A stretch of 11,178 bases of DNA from Methanomicrobiaceae archaeon (lineage in GTDB: Archaea; Halobacteriota; Methanomicrobia; Methanomicrobiales; Methanomicrobiaceae), in NCBI GenBank assembly GCA_030628325.1, contig DAOVRB010000011.1:1-11178 (forward strand), written 5' to 3'. The translations under genes were made by a program, and so were the position numbers. The notes beneath the pieces were generated by a model. The model made no database searches and was not told the origin of the DNA. It saw only the letters and a program-made list of their open reading frames with translations. Of the stretch, positions 6,340 to 11,178 are shown one piece after another (position 1 is the stretch's first letter; each line of letters begins with the position of its first letter).

Positions 6340-6406
6340 ATTTTGGGTCTCCTTTTATGTTCTATCGCCCCTCATCAAGTGCCTGGTGAATCATCGGGGT
6401 GCCGGT

Positions 6407-6667
6407 TTATCTGTAATATCCGATTATTTCGCGGCTCAAACCGGCTTCGGAATGGTCGCATATGCACAATTTAACAATGGTTTGTGCTTTGATTTGGTTT
6501 TCCTCCGCAAATGCCGCAAACAGCTCCTCGCGGCTCTCATATACCGTTCCTTCGGGTGTTTTGTCGCCCTGGTATAATGTCGCGCAACAACAGAAACACG
6601 GCCCCCGTTTTCCGGTCCGCTCTTCAATTTTTTGTATCCTGTTCTCGATTTGTGTTGTATTACTCAT
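6407..6667 (-). CDS. Hypothetical 86-residue cysteine-rich protein
   Basis: Not recognised. It opens with a polar helix (about 5-20) followed by a cysteine cluster, CFCCC at about 24-28, and a second pair CIC at about 68-70 followed by DH, which together could bind zinc. Between them lies a helical segment (REELFAAFAEENQIKAQTIVK). ATG at 6665-6667 overlaps the stop of the upstream gene in ATGA, and GGGAGG lies six to seven bases upstream, so expression is very probably coupled. A role in nucleic-acid binding is possible from the cysteines but is only inference. Confidence 0.75.
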   Translation of the reverse strand: MSNTTQIENRIQKIEERTGKRGPCFCCCATLYQGDKTPEGTVYESREELFAAFAEENQIKAQTIVKLCICDHSEAGLSREIIGYYR

Positions 6668-6918
6668 TCGTTTCCTCCCTGCTCCAATGCCTGTAGGCGC
6701 TCATCAAGCCTTTCCAGCTCGGTATCTTTTAACAACCGATTGGTTGTATCAATCAACCCGGTGATCGCTCTCACGGACTGTAAATACAGTGCCTCGTTCT
6801 CGTTTGGTCTGTATCGTCCTGAAATTTTTTTCTCAAGTCTTCCTATCAACACGAAGCATTCTGAAATTAATTCTTCACGTGTCATTTTTTCAGGGTTGAT
6901 CTGGTCTTTATCTGTCAT
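6664..6918 (-). CDS. Hypothetical 84-residue helical protein
   Basis: Not recognised. Nearly the whole length is predicted alpha-helical and charged (MTREELISECFVLIGRLEKKI; LLKDTELERLDERLQALEQ), with heptad-like hydrophobic spacing at the C-terminus, so a coiled-coil oligomer is likely. ATG at 6916-6918 follows AGGAG, with ten bases between. A minus-strand TATA-like box at 6959-6965 lies at the right distance for transcription to start near 6935. This makes it the first gene of a four-gene operon ending at 5743. Its stop overlaps the next start by four bases. Confidence 0.75.
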   Translation of the reverse strand: MTDKDQINPEKMTREELISECFVLIGRLEKKISGRYRPNENEALYLQSVRAITGLIDTTNRLLKDTELERLDERLQALEQGGNE

Positions 6919-6955
6919 GTTGTCATTCTCCTGCCTTCATGGTCCCCCAGGTGGT

Positions 6956-6966
6956 TGAATTTATAC
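6956..6966 (-). promoter_or_regulatory. Candidate TATA box for the small-gene operon
   Basis: Minus-strand TGTATAAATTC, about 41-47 bases before the ATG at 6918, leaving a short leader with AGGAG. It separates the origin candidate from the small-gene operon. Confidence 0.5.
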
Positions 6967-7004
6967 ATCGCCCACAGTTTGAGAGGGTGATAATGGTTTT
7001 TCCT

Positions 7005-7150
7005 CATTTCCCCAACTTCCCCAAATTCCCCGATTCCCAAAATTCCCCGATTCCCAAAATTCCCCTGGGGGTCCCCTTTAACACACACTTTACACAAAAG
7101 GGGAACTTTGGGAATATAGGGAATTATGATAATTTTGTGTATATAGGGAA
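7005..7150. repeat. Iteron and inverted-repeat array after the replication gene (origin candidate)
   Basis: Two exact tandem 17-base units GATTCCCAAAATTCCCC fill 7032-7048 and 7049-7065, preceded by degenerate TTCCCC copies from about 7009. TTCCCAAAATTCCCC at 7051-7065 is matched in inverted orientation by 7100-7114 with one mismatch. Inside are TCCCCTTT 7072-7079 with AAAGGGGA 7097-7104, and ACACAAAA 7092-7099 with TTTTGTGT 7133-7140. ATATAGGGAA is directly repeated at 7114-7123 and 7141-7150. Repeats of this kind next to a replication-protein gene usually mark an origin where the initiator binds. A frame running through the array on the minus strand (6915-7169) reads low-complexity repeats and is not accepted as a gene. 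Confidence 0.65.
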
Positions 7151-9328
7151 CTATAGGAGAAGATACCATCTTTCAGACCTCCCTTCCTTTCCCACCAATT
7201 CTTTGTGGGTGATCTCTCCGGATTCTATCAGCGTGTCAATTTCGCTGTTTATGTCGCTTGCTCTACGATGTAGATATTTTAACAAAGTACTTCTGGTGCA
7301 TTTTCCGCCCTTTCTTTTAACGAAGGCAACAATTTTATCCTGGAGATTATTCGATTCGCGTCTGTTCACTGCATCTGCAACCTGGCAGAATACCAGAAGG
7401 AAATACTCTTCAATCTGCTTTATTGCAACCTCAACAAACTGTGGGTGAATATCATAAAAGCCCGTGTCCGGTTTCACGTTCTTAAGGAATGCAGGATCGG
7501 CTATGGTGTAAATCATTGCCAACTTGAGGACATAAACTGAAAGTCGGCCATATCCAGAAAGTTGAATCTCGTCTTCTTTCTCTAATGTCTTGGTTTCCAT
7601 TTTCCTTTGCCAGTCCTGGTAAATCTTCAGTGCCTCCGGTGTGGGTCTGAATGCAATGTAATGATCATTAAAGAATTTTTTAATCTCCCTGAAACCATTA
7701 ATAAGGATTTGAAACTCCTTTTCGAGTTCTTCATTACGTAATATGAAAGGCATGAAATCCTTTGGATAACCGGGATTGTAATATATGAAGCGCAACAACC
7801 ACCCGGATGTTAGATCAAGTTGGCTTGAATATTCGGAAAAATTCCCGGGTGTGGTCCCGCATAACTGACTTATGTAGGGATCTTTAACCTCAAATGAAGT
7901 CTGTCCTTTCCTTTGGCTTGTCCGTAATTTTCGGGAATATCCTTTGCAATCGTAGAGTTTGCAAAATAAATCCCTCATATCGGACATGTAATTTTTTTGC
8001 ATGTTGGAAAGCAAAGCGCCGCATTCATCCGCCAATAGGTAATTAACAGGGGTGTCTGCCATTATCTCAATGAATGATTCAGGACTGAAACCGTTTGGTA
8101 TGCCTTCGGGCATCCCGAGGCGTTTTAAAACCTCTTCAGCTGCATCAATCGCGGTAGATTTTCGACTAACAGTTGAAGCGCCCAGGCACATCACCCACAG
8201 ATTGGGGTGAATGACACCTTGGGCAAATTCAGAAAATGCCATCCGTTGGCACAAAGTCGATATTAAAAAACACGCCGAAGCGTGATGATATTCCTTGTAT
8301 GCATCTGTTCTCTTTGCCTGGTGATCTATATACCTCATTATCAGATTATCATCTGGCAGTCCTGACAGATCAAGCCTAAGCTGATTTTGGGAATATGTAC
8401 TTATCAACTCTGATGGATCTGTGATTATATCGGGACCAGTTACAGGTGTTTTGTGGTGTGGCTCAAATGTGCTTTGTTCGAGAGATAAGGCAGTTTCAAT
8501 GGTTGTGTTTTTGTAGCCCTCCCGGTTCCACTTTTCCCGATACAATCCTGACTGTGAAAAAATCCGGTCGATCTGTTCCGGCTCCCGGGTATAAAAGGCA
8601 ATGTGATTGCATAGTGCCTGATCTGCTTCACTGTGGCTTTTATACCCTGTTGTATCACCTGCAAATAGTGACTTGGTAACATCGGACGTCTGAAGCCTCG
8701 ATATGATTTCATTGTCCTGTATGGAAGGCGGTGGGGTTGTTTTAAGCTCACCCACTGATGATGAGGTGTTACTGGTCACCTTCTTATAGATCTTGGTTAA
8801 AAGGTCCTCTTCAATCTCTCTAATCACTGTGGGTGATTCCCTGTACAGTTCACCTGTGATTGTGAAGTAACGACCACTGAAGTAAAGCTCACGGCATCCC
8901 TTCCTGGCTCCGGTCTTCCATCCATCCTGCCGGTTGCCCTTCACAATAACATGAAGCCCGGTTCCGGACGGGCTGATCTCGGTGTACGAATTCAGGTGCT
9001 GGATCTCGTCTTCGATTTCGGGATCTTCGATATTCCCAGATTCATCAAGGATGTGATCATAATCGATTGCAACAAAGGGATCATGTTTCTGAAATGAAAA
9101 TCCAATCCCTGAAAACATTGAGTTTTGTGATACCCTGGCAACCAGTTCAAACGGCATATCCGCCCTGGTCGGATCTGTTTTTCGTCCGGCAACAGATAAT
9201 GGGATCTTCCTTTTATTTTCAAGTCGCCACAAGAGCCATTGGTTGTATTCTTTTAGCTCATCCGGTATACCCTGGTATTTGTGGGGGGTTGTGCTCTGAG
9301 TGCCCGGGTGTGGCATTGAAGTTGCCAT
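7151..9328 (-). CDS. PrimPol-DUF3987 replication protein (primase-polymerase plus helicase-like ATPase)
   Basis: This 725-residue protein is the likely replication initiator of the element. Residues about 20-185 resemble the NrS-1/phage PrimPol domain: NQWLLWRL, KIPLSVAGRKTDP, GIGFSFQ, the metal-binding pair D89/D91 in AIDYD, SYTEISPSGTGLHVI at 114-128 and RYFTITG at 153-159. A linking helical region (about 230-282) ends in REKWNREGYKNTTIETAL, typical of PrimPol partners. Residues about 330-600 match a DUF3987-type ATPase: GASTVSRKST at 383-392 as a non-canonical P-loop, YLLADE at 430-435 as Walker B and SGWLLRF near 508-514 with a candidate arginine finger. A C-terminal winged-helix-like tail is possible. 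ATG at 9326-9328 shares one base with the preceding TAA and has AGGAGG eight bases upstream. The gene ends directly at the repeat array. Confidence 0.85.
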   Translation of the reverse strand: MATSMPHPGTQSTTPHKYQGIPDELKEYNQWLLWRLENKRKIPLSVAGRKTDPTRADMPFELVARVSQNSMFSGIGFSFQKHDPFVAIDYDHILDESGNIEDPEIEDEIQHLNSYTEISPSGTGLHVIVKGNRQDGWKTGARKGCRELYFSGRYFTITGELYRESPTVIREIEEDLLTKIYKKVTSNTSSSVGELKTTPPPSIQDNEIISRLQTSDVTKSLFAGDTTGYKSHSEADQALCNHIAFYTREPEQIDRIFSQSGLYREKWNREGYKNTTIETALSLEQSTFEPHHKTPVTGPDIITDPSELISTYSQNQLRLDLSGLPDDNLIMRYIDHQAKRTDAYKEYHHASACFLISTLCQRMAFSEFAQGVIHPNLWVMCLGASTVSRKSTAIDAAEEVLKRLGMPEGIPNGFSPESFIEIMADTPVNYLLADECGALLSNMQKNYMSDMRDLFCKLYDCKGYSRKLRTSQRKGQTSFEVKDPYISQLCGTTPGNFSEYSSQLDLTSGWLLRFIYYNPGYPKDFMPFILRNEELEKEFQILINGFREIKKFFNDHYIAFRPTPEALKIYQDWQRKMETKTLEKEDEIQLSGYGRLSVYVLKLAMIYTIADPAFLKNVKPDTGFYDIHPQFVEVAIKQIEEYFLLVFCQVADAVNRRESNNLQDKIVAFVKRKGGKCTRSTLLKYLHRRASDINSEIDTLIESGEITHKELVGKEGRSERWYLLL

Positions 9329-9663
9329 TACCTCGCCCTCCTATGATTTGCTGCGTAAATTTTTCGCTTGATTTGGGGCGTTAGTGCTCCCACAGGATAA
9401 AGAAAATATATGCCCCTGTTTTTGATGTTTTGACAGTGTGAGAGCCTCAACCCAGTGTAATTTGAGTGGTTATGCCAGTGTTTGCAGAAGGGGCACTTAC
9501 ACCAGAGAGAATTCTCACTTTTGTTATAATATCCATGCACTATAGGTGCCACCTTAATTACATCTCGCTCACTGGCTGCAACCGCAGAGGGTTTACCCAA
9601 ATGCTTATTTAAGTAGGAACCAATGGTTTTTTGCAATTTTTCACTCGTTGTGTTTTCACCCAT
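9328..9663 (-). CDS. Small Cys/His zinc-binding protein upstream of the replication gene
   Basis: The family is not named with certainty. Numbering from the longer frame beginning at 9687, residues 62-92 hold W-C-K-C-P-F-C, then W71-H72-x-H74, then G79-x-R81-x-x-H84-C85, a compact zinc-finger pattern found in small proteins of archaeal elements. The rest is helical and basic, ending in HRRAR, which suits nucleic-acid binding. Two starts are possible. ATG at 9687 overlaps the preceding TGA (ATGA), giving 119 residues. ATG at 9663 has AAAGGAG eight bases upstream, giving 111 residues, and is preferred. Its stop overlaps the ATG of the PrimPol gene by one base, so the pair is coupled and may act together in priming or replication control. 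Confidence 0.75.
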   Translation of the reverse strand: MGENTTSEKLQKTIGSYLNKHLGKPSAVAASERDVIKVAPIVHGYYNKSENSLWCKCPFCKHWHNHSNYTGLRLSHCQNIKNRGIYFLYPVGALTPQIKRKIYAANHRRAR

Positions 9664-9683
9664 AAAACACGCTCCTTTTTCAG

Positions 9684-9845
9684 TCATCTTTTCAAAACCT
9701 CATAGCAAAGCCTATTTTCATCCACAGTACATTTGAGTCGGCTTCCTGGTTCGATAGAAAGCATTTTCGCATATTTTATGGGGATGCTTATTCGGCGCGT
9801 GAGGTTGTTCTGCCCAACTGTCAATATCTCCTTGTGTCCTGGCAT
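9684..9845 (-). CDS. AbrB/SpoVT-like DNA-binding protein (53 residues)
   Basis: A short gene that is easily missed. Its sequence follows the AbrB swapped-hairpin fold over nearly its full length: ILTVGQNNLTRRISIPIKYA, then KMLSIEPGSRLKC, then TVDENRLCYEVLKR. That is strand, the R-x-S-I-P core, helix, the turn ending in PGS, and the closing strands. Such proteins act as dimers, either as transition-state style repressors or as antitoxins; no toxin partner is seen beside it, so a regulator of element copy number or replication is more likely. ATG at 9843-9845 follows AGGT and a TATA-like box at 9868-9882. The stop overlaps the alternative start of the next gene as ATGA, and it heads the three-gene replication operon. 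Confidence 0.8.
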   Translation of the reverse strand: MPGHKEILTVGQNNLTRRISIPIKYAKMLSIEPGSRLKCTVDENRLCYEVLKR

Positions 9846-9867
9846 ACCTAAAGGTTAAAACGTTCAC

Positions 9868-9882
9868 ACATATATATAGATC
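9868..9882 (-). promoter_or_regulatory. Candidate promoter of the replication operon
   Basis: Minus-strand TCTATATATATG, 24-36 bases before the AbrB-like ATG, gives a leaderless or short-leader start. The box is embedded in the inverted repeat GATCTCA (9879-9885) with TGAGATC (9908-9914), so it could be under repressor control, perhaps by the AbrB-like protein itself (inference). Confidence 0.55.
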
Positions 9883-9914
9883 TCAGTTTACACCCGGATT
9901 GTATATATGAGATC
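9879..9914. repeat. Inverted repeat at the replication-operon promoter
   Basis: GATCTCA at 9879-9885 and TGAGATC at 9908-9914, exact arms of seven bases with a 22-base spacer. TATATATAGATC (9871-9882) and TATATATGAGATC (9902-9914) also resemble each other directly. A plausible operator upstream of the AbrB-like gene. Confidence 0.45.
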
Positions 9915-9943
9915 GAATGAATGTAAGTAATAGTTAATATGTG

Positions 9944-10795
9944 TTATTCCTCAAACACGGGGAATTTGTCAACGGTCTCACCATAAGCGCGGCATGCCTG
10001 CAAATTTAGGTTGTAATAATGCCGTGCCGCCACACTTCGTGCGGTCCTCCCCTGCAGATAATCAACAACGGATTCCTGCACACCATTTTTAAAAAGGGTG
10101 TTAGCGTGCCACTTCCGGATTGATTTTACATTTACACCCGTTTCCTGAAGATGTTTATAAACGGTGTGTGTATTTTTGTAAGGCATTTTAAATTGTGACA
10201 GTTCTTTTTTAAATTCAGTCGGGAAGAACACAAAATAGGTGTTTTTGTTTCCTTTGCTGTATTCAGCTGTTGCGTAATAACACACCTGTGGGTGATCTTC
10301 CGATTGAATCACTTTGGCAGGGTCAAAATTATTACACATCTCAAATAAATGCAGGCCACGTCCACCCGTGAAACATGCCAGTTTATAGAAGGTTTGCAGG
10401 TTTTTAGGACATGCCCAAAATGAATCTAAGATGTCATTATCGCCCACAAAGGTTAGTTGGGGTTTTGACTGTTCCACTTTGGCAGGTTTTAACCATTGTT
10501 CCGGGGTCAGTCCTAATATAGTTGTGTAGCCCTTGATATCTTCCAGGAAGTGGATAAAAATTCTATAAGCTTTCACACTGGTTTGAGGGAGATCAACATA
10601 TGCAAAATCTTCAAGTTTTTTGATTTCAGGTAGGCGCCGCATGGCTGACATATACACTCTTACAACCCTATCAGACACCTTTCTGACGTGTCTTAAATAG
10701 TTCTCGAATTCGCCCTTAAATCGCTTGAAAAGGGATTTAAAGGACGTATCTATTGGCATGGTAGAGGCCGCGGGTTCAATTCCCGCCCGGTCCAC
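9944..10795 (-). CDS. int: Archaeal SSV-like tyrosine integrase overlapping attR
   Basis: This site-specific recombinase joins attP to the tRNA-Ala gene. Counting from GTG at 10795 it has 283 residues. The core shows Arg146 in TGGRGLHLFEM, Lys181 in EYSKGNK, K224-S-I-R227 (the KxxR form of archaeal integrases where most tyrosine recombinases have HxxR), LQGR at 247-250, and H259-Y260 with the likely nucleophile Tyr260. The N-terminal part is a helical core-binding domain. The first 13 residues (DRAGIEPAAST before MPID) are read from the tRNA repeat, so a start at ATG 10757-10759 (271 residues) is equally likely. Unlike classical SSV integrases the gene is not split by integration; only its upstream region changes. 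In the circle, TGA of the 105-residue gene would directly precede the GTG. Confidence 0.9.
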   Translation of the reverse strand: MDRAGIEPAASTMPIDTSFKSLFKRFKGEFENYLRHVRKVSDRVVRVYMSAMRRLPEIKKLEDFAYVDLPQTSVKAYRIFIHFLEDIKGYTTILGLTPEQWLKPAKVEQSKPQLTFVGDNDILDSFWACPKNLQTFYKLACFTGGRGLHLFEMCNNFDPAKVIQSEDHPQVCYYATAEYSKGNKNTYFVFFPTEFKKELSQFKMPYKNTHTVYKHLQETGVNVKSIRKWHANTLFKNGVQESVVDYLQGRTARSVAARHYYNLNLQACRAYGETVDKFPVFEE

Positions 10796-10796
10796 T
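10753..10796 (+). repeat. attR (44-base direct repeat, distal side)
   Basis: Exact copy of 4970-5013, carrying the 3' part of tRNA-Ala without the 5' half and so not a functional tRNA. It holds the start codons of the integrase on the other strand. Beyond it, TTTATTATT is the original T-rich tail of the tRNA gene. Confidence 0.95.
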
Positions 10797-10812
10797 TTTA
10801 TTATTAAAATAA
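10797..10812 (+). terminator. Displaced T-rich 3' tail of the tRNA-Ala gene
   Basis: The bases after attR continue ACT as TTTATTATTAAAATAA, a typical archaeal tRNA terminator in the unoccupied site. It is now 5.8 kb from the tRNA. On the minus strand the same A/T stretch reads TTTTAATAAT about 45 bases before the integrase ATG at 10759 and could act as a substitute TATA box for the integrase (inference). Confidence 0.45.
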
Positions 10813-10896
10813 TTTATTGCAGCTATTCAGACTCTGATTAAACCTGACAATGTTGATGTGACTGCAACAGTAACTCTAGCATATATCATCAATTAA
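10813..10896 (+). pseudogene. Remnant: C-terminal end of a SIMPL/DUF541-type protein
   Basis: Twenty-seven codons, open after TAA at 10810-10812, end with IKPDNVDVTATVTLAYIIN and TAA at 10894-10896. The pattern I-x-P-x-x-V-x-V-x-A-x-V-T-x-x-Y is how SIMPL (DUF541, YggE-like) domains end. There is no start codon and no upstream domain; the sequence before it is the tRNA tail. The simplest reading is that an earlier deletion or mobile-element event next to the tRNA gene removed the front of the gene. The match is by memory of the family pattern and is short, so chance cannot be excluded. Confidence 0.4.
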
Positions 10897-11017
10897 CAAA
10901 ATATTTTCTACAATCCGTTTTTCCTGATTCCTGCAGTCTTTGCTTTTTTGGAGCTATTCAAACAATAGAATGTAATAAGTTTGTCAAGCGGGAATGATAT
11001 AGGTAAGTGGTGTTCTA

Positions 11018-11178
11018 ATGGAGAGTAATAATTTAAGTAATGCAAAAATGAGGGCAGGTTACTATGCAGCAGATCTGGTTGAGGATGGTATGGTTGTCGG
11101 GCTTGGAACCGGTTCAACCGTGTTTTATGCGATGGAACGCCTGTCTGAACGCATAGGTGAGGGTCTTTCTGTCAGAGG
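11018..11178 (+). CDS. rpiA: Ribose-5-phosphate isomerase A, N-terminal fragment
   Basis: The gene runs off the right edge after 53 codons. The enzyme interconverts ribose-5-phosphate and ribulose-5-phosphate, in archaea chiefly for nucleotide and PRPP supply. The visible N-terminus has the family start: NAKMRAGYYAADLVEDGM, then VVGLGTGSTVFYAMERL with the substrate-binding GTGST loop at about residues 31-35, then the helix ending near RIGEGLSVR. ATG at 11018-11020 has GTGG about ten bases upstream. It lies outside the element and is in the host's normal context to the right of the tRNA site. Its partner in PRPP-dependent metabolism, the nicotinate phosphoribosyltransferase, flanks the other side of the insertion. 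Confidence 0.9.
   Translation, partial: MESNNLSNAKMRAGYYAADLVEDGMVVGLGTGSTVFYAMERLSERIGEGLSVR

Larger units (their letters stand above)
4970..10796. mobile_element. Integrated 5.78-kb plasmid/virus-satellite-like element in tRNA-Ala
   Basis: The element is bounded by an exact 44-base direct repeat of the tRNA-Ala 3' part (4970-5013 and 10753-10796). It encodes an archaeal tyrosine integrase whose start codon lies inside attR, plus its own PrimPol-helicase replication protein, two possible AbrB-like regulators, a zinc-binding protein and four small unknown genes, all on the minus strand. One copy equals 5,783 bases. No capsid, packaging or envelope gene is recognisable, so a cryptic integrative plasmid or a satellite is more likely than a complete virus. 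Intact ends and intact integrase suggest it may still be able to excise. All element genes have intact frames with good ribosome sites or overlaps, so decay is not evident. Confidence 0.92.

Noticed and set aside
6361..6393. Ten-codon leader peptide frame before the 109-residue gene (minus strand)
   Set aside because: A short ATG-to-TAG frame exists, but without a clear ribosome site or regulatory codon pattern; such short frames are common by chance.
7005..7150. CRISPR array
   Set aside because: The repeats are 17 bases, directly adjacent without spacers, partly inverted and degenerate, and no cas gene is nearby.
6915..7169. Open frame of 84 codons on the minus strand between the PrimPol gene and the small-gene operon
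   Set aside because: It has no ribosome binding site, starts inside the PrimPol 3' end, and its middle is a read-through of the GGGAA/TTCCC repeats (low-complexity Gly/Asn/Phe/Ile). A promoter-like box for the next gene lies inside it. The ATGA overlap with the next gene is the only point in its favour.
5013..9845. Toxin-antitoxin system involving the AbrB-like proteins
   Set aside because: AbrB-fold proteins often serve as antitoxins, but neither small gene has a PIN, MazF or other recognisable toxin partner next to it.
10753..10796. Second tRNA-Ala gene at the right end of the element
   Set aside because: Only the anticodon loop, its 3' stem, the T arm and the 3' acceptor strand are present; the 5' half is missing. 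It is the attR copy, not a functional tRNA.
10908..11117. Open frame of 69 codons on the minus strand at the right end
   Set aside because: It lies opposite the start of rpiA, which is well supported, and has no recognisable domain or start signal.

Overview
The window comes from the chromosome of a methanogenic euryarchaeon, most likely one of the Methanomicrobiales. The reasons are an archaeal-type nicotinate phosphoribosyltransferase, an archaeal (SSV-like) integrase with a KxxR box, T/A-rich TATA-type promoters in place of bacterial -35/-10 boxes, and a tRNA-Ala gene without an encoded CCA end. The species assignment is inference.

Host left part (1-4969). The 3' tail of a rubredoxin-like gene (+) converges with an iron/cobalamin-type ABC importer on the minus strand: a lipoprotein substrate-binding protein, a FecCD permease and a FepC/BtuD-like ATPase. 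The permease and ATPase genes abut. The binding-protein gene is set apart by about 314 bases packed with inverted repeats. A nicotinate phosphoribosyltransferase gene (+) follows, then a tRNA-Ala(GGC) gene (+).

Integrated element (4970-10796). The 3' part of the tRNA gene, 44 bases from the anticodon loop to two bases past the tRNA, is repeated exactly at 10753-10796. These are attL and attR of a 5.78-kb integrated plasmid or virus satellite. All nine supported genes of the element lie on the minus strand. In transcription order they are: integrase; a 53-residue AbrB-like protein; a Cys/His zinc-binding protein; a 725-residue PrimPol plus DUF3987-type ATPase replication protein; a repeat-rich origin candidate; four small genes of unknown function; a control region; and a 105-residue protein that may be a second AbrB-like regulator. 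No capsid or packaging gene is recognisable. If the ends are joined into the circle, the 105-residue gene stops on TGA directly before the GTG of the integrase. The circle would therefore place the integrase directly behind this gene, and integration cuts that link. Four copies of the palindrome TGTTNNAACA, the only ones I found in the window, cluster within 440 bases around this gene.

Host right part (10797-11178). Immediately beyond attR lies what looks like the last codons of a SIMPL/DUF541 protein, a gene remnant, then the start of rpiA (ribose-5-phosphate isomerase A), which runs off the window.

The least ordinary features are the attP-spanning coupling of a putative regulator to the integrase, the TGTTNNAACA operator cluster, the iteron and inverted-repeat array after the replication gene, and the 167-base inverted-repeat structure inside the ABC importer locus.
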